64,000 nucleotides of DNA, taken from positions 1,922,001 to 1,986,000 of the forward strand of contig LR134390.1 in assembly GCA_900637705.1 (NCBI GenBank), read 5' to 3'. The stretch is from Fusobacterium varium. Lineage in GTDB: Bacteria; Fusobacteriota; Fusobacteriia; Fusobacteriales; Fusobacteriaceae. The notes under the pieces were generated by a model. That model saw only the letters and a program-made list of their open reading frames with translations. It ran no database searches and had not been told where the DNA came from. The translations under genes were made by a program, and so were the position numbers. How positions within the stretch are numbered: the stretch's first letter is position 1; every line of letters begins with the position of its first letter. Below, piece after piece: positions 38,924 to 52,346 of the stretch.

Positions 38924-40036
38924 ATGGGCAAAAAATGTATTGGTTGTGGAATAGAATTACAAAGTGAAGATACTAATAAGAATGGATATTTACCAGAGGG
39001 AAAACTTCAAGAAAATGGTGAACATTACTGTCAAAGATGTTTTAAAATAAAAAATTATGGTAAATATATGCCTGTAAGATTAAATAAAGATGACTATAGA
39101 AAAGAAGTACAGGAAGCTATGCAATATTCTAAACTTGCTATAGCAGTATTTGATATAATAGATTTTGAAGGTTCTTTTGATGATGAAATACTTGATGTTC
39201 TCAGAGAAATGGACTCTATTGTAGTCATTAACAAACTAGATCTTATTCCTGATGATAAACACCCTTCAGAAGTATCTGATTGGGTAAAAGATAGACTAGC
39301 TGAGGAAGGTATAGCTCCTCTTGATATTGCAATTGTAAGCAGTAAAAATGGATATGGAATAAATGGTATCTTTAAAAAAATAAAACATTTTTTCCCTGAT
39401 GGAGTAGAAGCAATAGTCCTTGGTACTACTAATGTAGGAAAATCAAGTATTGTAAATAGACTTTTGGGAACTAAAAAAGTTACTGTTTCTAAATATCCAG
39501 GTACTACACTTAAAAGTGTAAAAAATCAAATTCCTCATACAAATATTGTATTAGTTGATACTCCTGGACTTATCCCAGAAGGACGTATTTCAGATTTAGT
39601 CTGTGAAGAATGCAACTTAAAAATGGTTCCTTCAGGTGAAATATCTAGAAAAACTTTTAAAGTAAAAAAAGGCAGAGCTCTTTTAATTGGAGAATTATTA
39701 TGGTTTAAAGTTCTAAACGAAGATAATACTATGCCTATATTTTCTCTTTATGCTGCAAAAGATGTAACTTTTCATGAAACAAATACAGAAAAACTAAAAG
39801 AACTTTTATCTTCTGATAGAAAAGATTTATTTTATCCTCCATGTGATAATTGCAGATCTCAGTATAAAAACTTAGAAATGATAAAGAAAAAAATAAAAGT
39901 ACAAGCTGGTGAAGAGTTAGTATTTAAAGGATTAGGTTGGATATCTGTAAAAAGAGGACCGTTAGAAATTGAAGTTACTCTTCCTAAAAAAGCTGGAATA
40001 ACTGTAAGAAATGCTTTTATTAAACCAAAGAGATAG
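38924..40036 (+). CDS. yqeH: Ribosome-biogenesis GTPase YqeH
   Basis: This circularly permuted GTPase is needed for small-subunit assembly. An N-terminal zinc ribbon (CIGCG near residue 4 and CQRC near 38) is followed by G4 (NKLDLIPDD, about 103) and then G1 (GTTNVGKSS, about 170) and G3 (DTPGLIPEG, about 210). The C-terminal part has a second Cys cluster (CEECN) and PPCDNCRSQY. The start is placed at 38924, where AAGGAGAGATGTGT precedes ATGGGC. The ATG at 38918 is too close to the ribosome site. It lies 12 bases after hslV. Confidence 0.94.
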   Translation: MGKKCIGCGIELQSEDTNKNGYLPEGKLQENGEHYCQRCFKIKNYGKYMPVRLNKDDYRKEVQEAMQYSKLAIAVFDIIDFEGSFDDEILDVLREMDSIVVINKLDLIPDDKHPSEVSDWVKDRLAEEGIAPLDIAIVSSKNGYGINGIFKKIKHFFPDGVEAIVLGTTNVGKSSIVNRLLGTKKVTVSKYPGTTLKSVKNQIPHTNIVLVDTPGLIPEGRISDLVCEECNLKMVPSGEISRKTFKVKKGRALLIGELLWFKVLNEDNTMPIFSLYAAKDVTFHETNTEKLKELLSSDRKDLFYPPCDNCRSQYKNLEMIKKKIKVQAGEELVFKGLGWISVKRGPLEIEVTLPKKAGITVRNAFIKPKR

Positions 40037-40045
40037 GGAACAGCA

Positions 40046-40524
40046 ATGAAAAAAATATTGATTGGAAAGTAATGCTAGGAACTGGTACTGTTATATTGGG
40101 AATAGCAGTTATAATATTAATAGGAATATATAATATCAATGACTTAAAAGAAGCAAGAAGAGCAGAAGCTACTCTAAAAAATTTGAGAGAACTTAGAATA
40201 GCTCTTGAAAAATATTATACTTTGACTAAAGACTATCCCGACTTAACTAGAGAAGGAGCAAAGGATAATCTTAAAATTTTAGATTTTAAAACTCCTACTG
40301 GAGAAATTATTTCTTTTGCTGAAATATATGGGAGAAATAGTATTCCTAAAACTCCAGAAAATGAAAAAGTAAATAGTAGCAACGAAATTTACAATACTGA
40401 TGATTTTAGGAATGGAACAAATATAGGTGGATGGAATTATGATTACTCTGGTCGTACTGGAGAAATTCATGCCAACCTGCCATTTAATGTTTTTTCACAA
40501 AACATGAACTGGTGTGAACATTAA
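40046..40524 (+). CDS. Type II pseudopilin-like protein, frameshift at codon 3
   Basis: The repaired N-terminus is MKKNIDWKVMLGTGTVILGI, then a hydrophobic helix (about residues 10-30), EARRAEATLKNLRELRIALEKYYTLT and a C-terminal part rich in Asn and Gly (NGTNIGGWNYDYSGRTGEIH). This is the layout of PulG-like pseudopilins. The T2SS/T4P prepilin cleavage motif (G-F-T-x-x-E) is not conserved. The A7 run at 40049-40055 needs one more A to fuse the start with the body. It lies 9 bases after yqeH. No other pilus genes are in the window. Its role is unknown. Confidence 0.65.
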
Positions 40525-40551
40525 AAAAGAATTGTGCTGGAGGTTAAAATA

Positions 40552-41945
40552 GTGAAATATGACATTATCTTTTTAGGTGGTGGACAAGCAGGTGTATTTG
40601 GTGCTTATGAAGCTGTTGAAAAAAAGATGGAGCTAAAGTTTTAATTATAGATAAGGGAAGAATGCTTAAACAAAGGGTATGTCCAAAAGAAACTCTTGGA
40701 AAATGTGTAAATTGTCCTACTTGTTCAATAATTTATGGAGTAAGTGGTGCTGGAGCTTTTTCTGACTCAAAATTTAATATGGATTATAGAGTTGGTGGAG
40801 ATGTCCATAGTGTAACTGGAAAAAAAATAGTAAATGATACAATTCAATATGTAGTAAACGTATATAAAAAATTTGGATTTAATGAAAAACCAGCAGGAAT
40901 GAATTATAATTCTGTTATGGAGAAAATAAAAAGAGGTTGTATTGAAAATGGAATTCAGCTTGTTGATACTCCTACTATGCATCTTGGAACTGATGGTTCA
41001 AGAAAGCTGTATACTCAACTTATAGATTATCTAATTGAAAAAGGTGTAGAGTTTGCTACTGAGAGAGAAATAGATACTCTTATTATTGAAGGTGGAAAAA
41101 TTAAAGGAGTTGTTGTAACTCATAAAGGCGAAAAAGAAAAATACTATTCTGATAATGTAGTCATTGGAATGGGAAGAAGTGGTGCTCAAAAAATGATGGA
41201 TTTATGTAAAGAGCACAATATAAAATATGAAAATGGTGCTATTGATATTGGAGTAAGAGCTGAAATTCCTGACATTATTATGAAGGAAATCAATGAAAAT
41301 TTTTATGAAGCAAAAATGATTTATTATTCTAGAAATTATAGGGACAAAATGAGAACTTTTTGTAGTAATCCAAGTGGATTTATTGCTGCTGAAAAATATG
41401 AAGATGATTTTATTCTTGCAAATGGTCATGCATATAAAGATAGGAAATCTACTAATACAAATCTTGCCTTACTTTGTACTAAAAAATTTACTGAACCATT
41501 TAACCAACCTTTTGAGTATGCAACTGCTATAGCTAAAATGTCTTCTATGTTGACTGGTGGTAAACTTTTAGTTCAATCTTACATAGATCTAAAAGCAGGA
41601 AGAAGATCAACAGATGAAAAACTTTCGAGATTAAATATAATCCCTACCACTGAAGATTATGTAGCTGGAGATATAGCTCTAGCATGTCCTCAAAGGCTTT
41701 TAGATAATATAATGGAATTCATTGAAGTGCTTGATAAAATCACTCCTGGATTTGCTTCTGGTGATCTTCTACTCTATTTTCCAGAAATAAAATTCAGAAG
41801 TACCAGAATAGAAATAAGTGAGAATATGGAAACTAGCATCGAGGGACTTTATGCTGCTGGAGATAGTTCTGGTTATGGAAGTGGACTAAATATTGCAGCT
41901 GTAATGGGAATTCTCGCTGTAAGAAATATATTAACTAAATTATAA
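40552..41945 (+). CDS. FAD-dependent oxidoreductase (COG2509-like), one frameshift
   Basis: The N-terminal FAD motif is IIFLGGGQAGVFGAYEA (from residue 5). The Cys-rich segment CPKETLGKCVNCPTCSIIYG at about residues 45-64, then GAFSDSKFNM, are typical of uncharacterised flavoproteins of the COG2509 type. The C-terminal GLYAAGDSSGYGSGLNIAAV closes the FAD site. The start is GTG 40552 after GGAGGTTAAAATA. The A7 run at 40619-40625 needs one more A to read EKKDGAKVLIIDKG. The repaired length is about 465 residues. The substrate is unknown. Confidence 0.87.
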
Positions 41946-41952
41946 ATTTAAA

Positions 41953-41998
41953 GGAACACTGTTCTGTGAAATTAAAATTTTCATAGCCAGTGTTTTTT
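41953..41998 (+). terminator. Rho-independent terminator after the flavoprotein gene
   Basis: GAACACTG near the left and CAGTGTT near the right enclose an inner A/T stem (TGAAA with TTTTCA) and are followed by TTTTTT. It lies 8 bases after the stop codon. Confidence 0.85.
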
Positions 41999-42123
41999 AT
42001 TTTATTTTTTAAAGAAAGAAAAATGCTCACATTTAGATTCATTTTTCACTCTTTTAAATTGAAAAACTATATAAAATGTGATAAAATTAATGAAAAGAAG
42101 TTATTTTTAGGAGGACATAATAA

Positions 42124-43284
42124 ATGGGTTTTTTCAGCAAACTTTTTAAAAAAGAAAAGAATGAAGAAGAGAAAAGCAATGTCACAGTTGCTGGTGTTGA
42201 AATTTCTGAAATTCTTGAAGATAATAAAGAAAAAACAGAGATTGAAATAAAAGAAAAAATAATCGAATCTATTCCTGAAGAAAAAGAGGAAAATTTAACT
42301 GAACCTGTACTTGAAGAAAAAATGGAAGAGTTAAATGATCCTATTCCAGAAATAAAAAAAGAAGGGGAGAGTAAAGGATTTTTTACTTCCCTCAAAGATA
42401 AACTTTTTAAATCCAGAGAAGGATTGTTTGGAAAATTAAAATCATTTATCTTGGGAAGAAGTGTGATAGATTTTGAAATGTATGAAGAACTAGAAGATAT
42501 CCTTATTCAGTCAGATATTGGTATGGATATGACTGTAAAAATAGTTGGTGCTTTAGAAAAAGAAGTTAAGAAAAGAGGTATAAAAGACCCTAAAGATATT
42601 TATCCAGTTTTAAAAGAAGTGATGGAAGGATTCCTCATTAAAGAAGGAAATGATATAGTAATAGAAGATGGTAAACTCAATGTTATTCTTGTAGTTGGTG
42701 TAAATGGAGTAGGAAAAACTACTACTATTGGTAAACTTGCCTCTAAATTTATAAAAGATGGTAAGAAAGTTATTTTAGGTGCTGGTGATACATTTAGAGC
42801 TGCTGCAATCGAACAATTGGAAGAATGGGCAAAAAGGTCTGGTGCTGAAATAGTAAAAAGTACTCAAGGTTCTGATCCTGGAGCTGTTGTCTTTGATACT
42901 CTTGCTGCTGCTGAATCAAGAGGAGCAGACATAGCTATCATTGATACTGCTGGAAGGCTTCATAATAAAAATAACTTAATGAAAGAATTGGAAAAAATTC
43001 ATAATATCATTAAGAAAAAGTTAGGTGACCAACATTATGAATCTATTCTAGTAATAGATGGTACCACTGGTCAGAATGGACTTTCACAAGCAAAAGTTTT
43101 CAATGAAGTAACTGATTTAACTGGTTTCATAATAACTAAATTAGATGGAACTGCTAAAGGGGGGATTGTGTTCAGTATATCTGAAGAAATTAAAAAACCA
43201 ATTAAATTTATAGGAGTAGGCGAAAAAATTGAAGATTTAAGAAAGTTTGATGCAAAAGAATATATACAAGCTATATTTGACTAA
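42124..43284 (+). CDS. ftsY: Signal recognition particle receptor FtsY
   Basis: This SRP-receptor GTPase targets ribosomes to the membrane. Residues 1-90 form an acidic, Glu/Lys-rich A domain. The NG domain has P-loop GVNGVGKTTTIGKLA (about 189-203), DTFRAAA, DTAGRLHNK (about 277), TKLDGTAKGG (about 336) and GVGEKIEDL. The protein is intact at 386 residues. The ATG follows TAGGAGGACATAATAA. Confidence 0.97.
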   Translation: MGFFSKLFKKEKNEEEKSNVTVAGVEISEILEDNKEKTEIEIKEKIIESIPEEKEENLTEPVLEEKMEELNDPIPEIKKEGESKGFFTSLKDKLFKSREGLFGKLKSFILGRSVIDFEMYEELEDILIQSDIGMDMTVKIVGALEKEVKKRGIKDPKDIYPVLKEVMEGFLIKEGNDIVIEDGKLNVILVVGVNGVGKTTTIGKLASKFIKDGKKVILGAGDTFRAAAIEQLEEWAKRSGAEIVKSTQGSDPGAVVFDTLAAAESRGADIAIIDTAGRLHNKNNLMKELEKIHNIIKKKLGDQHYESILVIDGTTGQNGLSQAKVFNEVTDLTGFIITKLDGTAKGGIVFSISEEIKKPIKFIGVGEKIEDLRKFDAKEYIQAIFD

Positions 43285-43437
43285 TATTATACTTTTATTT
43301 TGTATATGTTTTTAAAAATAATTGTAATTATAGTTAAAATTTGTTAGTATATATTTAACACTTAAGGGATAAGTATGTCCTATGAACATGTAAAGATAAA
43401 AAGATAAAAAATAAATAATATTAAGGAAGTGATTGTT

Positions 43438-44436
43438 TTGAGTTTTTTGGTTAAAATAAGAGAAAAAGCAAGAATGGTTGGTAAGACAGTCGTTTTACCA
43501 GAAGGTGAAGATGAAAGAGTAGTTACTGCTGCTGCTAAAATAGTTGAATTAGGAGTTGCTAAACCTGTTGTTTTAGGAATTAAAGCTGATATGGAAAGAG
43601 TAGCTAATGATTTAGGAATTTCTCTAAAAGGTGTGGAAATTATTGAAATTGCCAACTCTCCAAAATTAGACGAATATGCAACTAAATTCGCTGAATTAAG
43701 AGCAAAGAAAGGAATGACTTTTGAAAAAGCTAAAGAAATCATGTCAACTGATCCTAACTTCTATGGAGCTATGATGGTAAAAATGAAAGATGCTGATGCA
43801 ATGGTATCTGGATCAGATTCACCTACAGCAGATGTATTAAGAGCTGGATTACAAATTATTGGAACTAAACCTGGAATAAAAACTGTTTCTTCTATGTTTG
43901 TCATGGAACTTACAGAAAGACAAGAAACTTATGGAGAAGTTTTACTATTTGGAGATTGTTCAGTTATACCAGTTCCAACTTCTGAACAATTAGCTGATAT
44001 TGCTGAAGCTTCAGTTATCACTGCTAAAAATGTAGTAGGAATGGAAGGAAAAGTTGCTTTAATGACTTTCTCAACTAAAGGTTCTGCAAGCCACCCTGAC
44101 ATTGATGTAGTAAAAGAAGCAGGAAATATTTTGAAAGAAAGAGGAGTTACATTCCCTTTTGAAGCTGAAATTCAAGCTGATGCTGCTATTGTCAAATCAG
44201 TAGCTATGAAAAAATGTCCTGAATCTAAAGTTGCAGGAAGTGCTAATATATTAGTGTTCCCTAACCTAGCTGCAGGAAATATTGGATATAAATTAGTTCA
44301 AAGATTGGCTGGTGCTAATGCTTATGGTCCATTAATTCAAGGGCTTGCATCTCCTATCAATGACTTATCAAGAGGATGTTCAGTAGATGACATCGTAAAC
44401 CTAGTAGCAATTACAGCAGTTCAAGCCGCTGAATAA
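43438..44436 (+). CDS. pta: Phosphate acetyltransferase
   Basis: It interconverts acetyl-CoA and acetyl phosphate. The N-terminus is SFLVKIREKARMVGKTVVLPE, and the C-terminal catalytic half contains MVSGSDSPTADVLRAGL (about residues 122-138), QADAAIV and ANILVFPNLAAGNIGYKL. The length of 333 residues matches the short, single-domain Pta. The start is TTG 43438, after AAGGAAGTGATTG. A GTG at 43429 lies within that ribosome site. It is transcribed with ackA. Confidence 0.97.
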   Translation: MSFLVKIREKARMVGKTVVLPEGEDERVVTAAAKIVELGVAKPVVLGIKADMERVANDLGISLKGVEIIEIANSPKLDEYATKFAELRAKKGMTFEKAKEIMSTDPNFYGAMMVKMKDADAMVSGSDSPTADVLRAGLQIIGTKPGIKTVSSMFVMELTERQETYGEVLLFGDCSVIPVPTSEQLADIAEASVITAKNVVGMEGKVALMTFSTKGSASHPDIDVVKEAGNILKERGVTFPFEAEIQADAAIVKSVAMKKCPESKVAGSANILVFPNLAAGNIGYKLVQRLAGANAYGPLIQGLASPINDLSRGCSVDDIVNLVAITAVQAAE

Positions 44437-44472
44437 TAATAAAAAAAATAAATCTTGGAGGTTAAACGTATA

Positions 44473-45675
44473 ATGAAAGTTTTAGTAATAAACTGTGGAA
44501 GTTCATCATTGAAATATCAATTAATGAATCCAGAAACTAAAGAAGTATTTGCAAAAGGACTTTGTGAAAGAATTGGAATAGATGGTTCTAGAATGGAATA
44601 TGAAGTACCTGCTAAAGATTTTGAAATTGAAATTAAAAAACCTATGCCTACTCATAAAGAAGCATTGGAACTAGTTATTAATGCTATAATTGATAAAGAA
44701 CATGGAGTTATTGCTTCTGTTGAAGAAGTTGGAGCTATTGGACACAGAATGGTTCATGGTGGAGAAACATTTGCTTCTTCTGTATTATTAAATGAAGAGG
44801 TTATGAAAGCTGTTGAAGAAAATAATGATCTTGCACCTTTACACAATCCAGCTAACTTAATGGGTGTTAGAACATGCATGGCTCTTATGCCTGGTAAACC
44901 TAATGTAGGAGTTTTTGATACTGCATTCCATCAAACAATGCCAGCTAAAGCATATATGTATGCTTTACCATATGATGATTATAAAGAGCTAAAAGTTAGA
45001 AAATATGGATTCCACGGAACATCTCATCTTTATGTTTCAGAAACAATGAGAGAAATCATGGGAAATCCTGAACATTCAAAAATTATTGTCTGCCATTTAG
45101 GAAATGGTGCATCTATGTCAGCTGTAGTAGATGGAAAATGTGTAGATACTTCAATGGGACTTACTCCTTTACAAGGTCTTATGATGGGAACTAGATGTGG
45201 AGATATTGATCCAGCTGCTGTTCTATTTATTAAAAATAAAAGAGGATTAACTGATAAAGAAATGGATAACAGATTAAATAAAGAATCTGGAATATTGGGT
45301 ATCTATGGAAAATCTTCTGACTGTAGAGATATGGAAAATGGTGTAGCTGAAGGAGATGAAAGAGCTATACTTGCAGAAGAAATGTTTATCTATAAAATCA
45401 AATCTTACATAGGAGCTTATGCTGCTGCTATGGGTGGAGTAGATGCTATCTGCTTTGCTGGTGGAATTGGAGAAAATGCTGCTGGAGTAAGAGAAGCTGT
45501 AATCAGTGGACTTGAATTTATGGGAGCAAAAATTGATAAGGAAGTTAATTCTGTTAGAAAAAAAGGAAATGTAAAACTTTCTACTGAAGATTCTAAAGTT
45601 TTAATTTATAAAATACCTACAAATGAAGAGCTTGTAATAGCTAGAGATACTTATAAAATTGTTTCTGGAAAATAA
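44473..45675 (+). CDS. ackA: Acetate kinase
   Basis: It makes ATP from acetyl phosphate. Signatures are VLVINCGSSSLKYQL (residues 3-17), GHRMVHGGE (about 90), KYGFHGTSHLYV, VCHLGNGASM (about 203), the ATP-site FAGGIGENA (about 328) and the C-terminal TNEELVIARDT. The start is at 44473, with CTTGGAGGTTAAACGTATA upstream, 36 bases after pta. It is intact at 400 residues. Its codon use is closer to that of nifJ than of the sugar operon, as expected for an abundant enzyme. Confidence 0.97.
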   Translation: MKVLVINCGSSSLKYQLMNPETKEVFAKGLCERIGIDGSRMEYEVPAKDFEIEIKKPMPTHKEALELVINAIIDKEHGVIASVEEVGAIGHRMVHGGETFASSVLLNEEVMKAVEENNDLAPLHNPANLMGVRTCMALMPGKPNVGVFDTAFHQTMPAKAYMYALPYDDYKELKVRKYGFHGTSHLYVSETMREIMGNPEHSKIIVCHLGNGASMSAVVDGKCVDTSMGLTPLQGLMMGTRCGDIDPAAVLFIKNKRGLTDKEMDNRLNKESGILGIYGKSSDCRDMENGVAEGDERAILAEEMFIYKIKSYIGAYAAAMGGVDAICFAGGIGENAAGVREAVISGLEFMGAKIDKEVNSVRKKGNVKLSTEDSKVLIYKIPTNEELVIARDTYKIVSGK

Positions 45676-45780
45676 TTTGTTAAAAAATATCAAAAAAAAG
45701 TGAATTTGTAATTGACAAATTTTAATAATGATTTAAAATATATAGTAGAGTAATTTTTTTAAAATACTTTAAAATTATAG

Positions 45781-49375
<3,595 letters not shown>

Positions 49376-49402
49376 TAAAGATTTAATTATCTAAATATTT
49401 TT

Positions 49403-49432
49403 GAGACTGACTCATGGTCAGTCTCTTTTTTT
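49403..49432 (+). terminator. Rho-independent terminator of nifJ
   Basis: GAGACTGAC, loop TCATG, GTCAGTCTC forms a perfect 9-bp stem followed by seven T, about 28 bases after the stop codon. Confidence 0.95.
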
Positions 49433-49474
49433 ATGTTATAATAAATTGAATAAATAAATGAAAAAGGAGTTATT

Positions 49475-50073
49475 ATGTTAGAACAAGATATATTTAAAGC
49501 CATTGAAGAAGAAATTCCAATTTGTGGAGAATATTTTCAGGAAATAATCTCTGATATTCAAATAAAGAGAATCGACTTTGAAAATAGTATATTTAAAGAA
49601 TGTAAATTTGAAAATTGTGATTTTAGTAATTCCTCTTTTTCTAATATAGAGATGATTAAATGCAACTTTAAAAATTGTAAATTTATTTCCTCTTATTGGA
49701 AATCCAGCACTATAAATGATTGCAATGGTGATGGTTGTGACTTTAGTCAAAGTATATTTAAAAACATTGATATAAATAAAAGTTCTTTTTTCTATGGAAA
49801 TTATTCTAATTCTCTTTGGGAAAATATGAATATTAAAGATAGCTTTTTTAATTATGGATTTCTTTCCGAAATAAAGCTGAAAAAAATTAAATTGAATAAT
49901 GTAAATTTCTCTAATGCTGATTTTTTAAAACTCCTTTGAAAGGGATAGATTTCTCAAACTGTATAATAGAAAATATAAGAGTATCTGATAACTATAGTGA
50001 ACTACAAGGTATGCAGCTTAGTATAACCCAAACTATGGACATAGCTCTAATTATTGGAATAAAAATCAAATAA
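49475..50073 (+). CDS. Pentapeptide-repeat protein (Qnr/McbG-like layout), one frameshift
   Basis: From about residue 34, A(D/N)LXX-type repeats with central Phe/Leu run through the protein (FENSIFKECKFENCDFSNSS, FKNCKFISSYW, CDFSQSIFKNI), giving a right-handed quadrilateral helix. One base missing in the T6 run at about 49921-49926 stops the frame. Restored, it continues TPLKGIDFSNCIIENIRVS and ends LQGMQLSITQTMDIALIIGI, which resembles the C-terminal dimer segment of DNA-gyrase-protecting pentapeptide proteins. About 200 residues. Gyrase protection is only a family-level possibility. Confidence 0.82.
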
Positions 50074-50441
50074 ATATATGTAAATATCAAAAATAGCTTT
50101 TTTTACTCTCTTATAGCTTATTTAAATAAAATATTGTATAATTAGTATGGAAATAATTTTATATAAAAATCTTAAAAATATGTTAATTTAAAATAAATAA
50201 CTAGCTCTGAAAAATTGAAAAAGTATAAAAATACTTTTAATAAATTTTTATCCTAATTTATATAAACCTTTAGAAAAACAATCAGGACAACAAATATTAA
50301 AATTTTTAGACATAGTTAAAACTGTTCCTTTCCTTTAGGAGGATATGATAAGTTGTAATAAACTATTATACCTTAAAGCTTAGGAGCAGTTCATATAAAT
50401 TTAAGTTAACAGAAACAACCTTAATTTCTGGAGGAAAAATT
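50074..50441. other. Gene-free stretch of 368 bases
   Basis: I find no gene with a credible start. A TATAAT lies at 50137-50142. An open stretch without a start (50258-50335, LYKPLEKQSGQQILKFLDIV) may be a gene remnant. AGGAGGATATG at 50337-50347 opens only a 12-codon frame. No riboswitch or strong hairpin is recognised. Confidence 0.5.
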
Positions 50442-51368
50442 ATGGAAACTATGAAATATATTTTTGGTCCTGTTCCCTCACGAAGGCTTGGAAATTCTTT
50501 AGAAATAAGTCCTATACCCCGTAAAACTTGTAATTATTCATGTATATACTGTCAATTGGGAAGAACTGATAAGATGACTGGAGATAGAAAAGAATTTTTT
50601 AAGCTTGAAGATATTATGGAAGAATTTAAAATATATTTAAAAGATTCTGACAAATTTGATATTATTACTATTGTTGGAGAAGGGGAGCCTACCCTCTATT
50701 CAAGACTTGGAAATCTCATAAAAGAAATAAAAAAATTTACTGATAAACCTATAGCAGTTATTACTAATGGTGCTCTTCTACATGACTCTAAAGTAAGAGA
50801 AGAACTTTATGAAGCTGATATAGTCCTTCCTTCCCTTGATGGCTATAATCAAGAAATAGCTAAAAAAATTGATAGACCTTTAGGGACTATAAAATTTGAA
50901 GATGAATTAAATGGTCTAATTAAATTTTCACATGAATATAAAGGACAATTATGGCTTGAAATAATGCTGATTGATGGAATTAACTGTGATAAAAAATCTA
51001 TTGCTTTGTTCAAAGAATTACTAAAGCAAATAAAATATGATAGAGTATATCTCAATACTCCAGTAAGACCTCCTGCTGAAGATTATGTAAAAACTGTAAG
51101 TAAGGAAGATATGGAATATGCCGTTCATGAACTTAGAGGTATATCTATTGATATGTTAAGCTCTGGAAGTTTTTTTAGTGAAATAGCAGATAATTATGAG
51201 TCTATTCTAAGCATAATAAGAAGACATCCTATGAATCAGTTTGAAGTTGAAAGCTTTATGAATTCAAGAAAAGAAGAAAATATTAAAAATATTTTTATGA
51301 AATTAGAAAATGATTCTAAAATTAATGTAATAGATTATAAAGGAATAAAAACATACAGACTAAAATAA
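50442..51368 (+). CDS. Radical SAM protein (COG0731-like)
   Basis: The N-terminal GPVPSRRLGNSLEISPIP leads to the radical SAM cluster motif CNYSCIYCQ (Cx3Cx2C, about residues 30-38), then IVGEGEPTLYSRL, VITNGALL and VLPSLDGYN. After the SAM barrel, a C-terminal winged-helix-like part follows (about 240-308). The family includes uncharacterised Fe-S oxidoreductases related to Mo-cofactor and wyosine enzymes. The substrate is unknown. Intact at 308 residues, start after CTGGAGGAAAAATT, 12 bases before the pyridoxal kinase gene. Confidence 0.88.
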   Translation: METMKYIFGPVPSRRLGNSLEISPIPRKTCNYSCIYCQLGRTDKMTGDRKEFFKLEDIMEEFKIYLKDSDKFDIITIVGEGEPTLYSRLGNLIKEIKKFTDKPIAVITNGALLHDSKVREELYEADIVLPSLDGYNQEIAKKIDRPLGTIKFEDELNGLIKFSHEYKGQLWLEIMLIDGINCDKKSIALFKELLKQIKYDRVYLNTPVRPPAEDYVKTVSKEDMEYAVHELRGISIDMLSSGSFFSEIADNYESILSIIRRHPMNQFEVESFMNSRKEENIKNIFMKLENDSKINVIDYKGIKTYRLK

Positions 51369-51380
51369 AAGGGGAATAAA

Positions 51381-52274
51381 ATGGATAATATAGTAAAAAA
51401 AGTAGCAGCTATTCACGATCTTTCTGGTTATGGAAGATCTTCATTAACAAGTATTATACCAATACTTTCAAGCATGAAATTACAAGTATGCCCTGTTCCT
51501 ACAGCAGTGCTCTCTACTCATACTGGAGGATTTGAAGGTTTCAGTTTTCTTGATCTTACAGATTATATGGAGCAACATATAGCTCACTGGAAAAAACTTG
51601 GACTTGAATTCGATTGTATATATTCTGGATTTTTAGGTTCTCCCAGACAAATAAAAATAGTAGCAGATTTTGTTGATTTCTTTGGTCATAAAAATAATCT
51701 TACTGTTATAGATCCTGTATTAGGCGATAATGGTAGATTATATGGAACAATGGGAAAAGAAATGGTAGAGGAAATGAAAAAACTTATTGGAAAGGCTGAT
51801 ATAATAACTCCTAACTTTACAGAAGTTACTTTTCTTTTAGATAAAGAATATAAAAAAGAAATAAGTGAAGCTGAAATAAAACAATGGCTTATAGAACTTG
51901 CAGCAATGGGTCCTAAAATAGTAATAGCCACAAGTGTACCTGATGAAGATTCACACTCTACAGACAGAAAAACAAATGTTGTAGCTTATGATAGAGAAAA
52001 TGATGTTTTTTGGAAAGTAAGTTGTAAATACATTCCTGCTTCTTACCCTGGTACTGGAGATGCCTATACAAGTGTTGTTATAGGAAGTCTTCTCCAAGGA
52101 GATAACCTTCCTATCGCTATTGAAAGAGGAGTACAGTTTATTACTCAATGTATTTTGGCTAGTTATGGCTTTAAATATCCAAATAGAGAAGGCGTTCTTC
52201 TTGAAAGAATGCTTGATGTACTAAAAATGCCAACTATCTCAAATAGTTATGAGCTTTTAAAAAATGAAAAATAA
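51381..52274 (+). CDS. pdxY: Pyridoxal/pyridoxamine kinase (PdxY/PdxK-like)
   Basis: This ribokinase-fold B6 salvage kinase has AAIHDLSGYGRSSLTSIIPI at the N-terminus (about residues 9-28), HTGGFEGFSF (about 47-56), IDPVLGDNGRLYG (about 113-125), TPNFTEVTFL (about 145) and the anion-hole PGTGDAYTSVVIG (about 222-234). It differs from HMP kinases by the HTGG segment typical of pyridoxal kinases. The choice between PdxY and PdxK is uncertain. It is intact at 297 residues and transcribed with the radical SAM gene. Confidence 0.9.
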   Translation: MDNIVKKVAAIHDLSGYGRSSLTSIIPILSSMKLQVCPVPTAVLSTHTGGFEGFSFLDLTDYMEQHIAHWKKLGLEFDCIYSGFLGSPRQIKIVADFVDFFGHKNNLTVIDPVLGDNGRLYGTMGKEMVEEMKKLIGKADIITPNFTEVTFLLDKEYKKEISEAEIKQWLIELAAMGPKIVIATSVPDEDSHSTDRKTNVVAYDRENDVFWKVSCKYIPASYPGTGDAYTSVVIGSLLQGDNLPIAIERGVQFITQCILASYGFKYPNREGVLLERMLDVLKMPTISNSYELLKNEK

Positions 52275-52346
52275 TTTATAAAAGGAATTAAGAAGTATTT
52301 TTTGTAATATATATCATAATTTAAAGAAAGAAAGGGAAGTGAATAA

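Noticed and set aside
45712-45740. nifJ promoter with a perfect TTGACA at 45712-45717
   Set aside because: No acceptable -10 box lies at 16-18 bases; the nearest TATATA is 21 bases away, so I did not annotate it.
50258-50335. Open stretch beginning LYKPLEKQSGQQILKF
   Set aside because: It has no start codon, is under 30 codons, and I know no matching family; noted only as a possible remnant.
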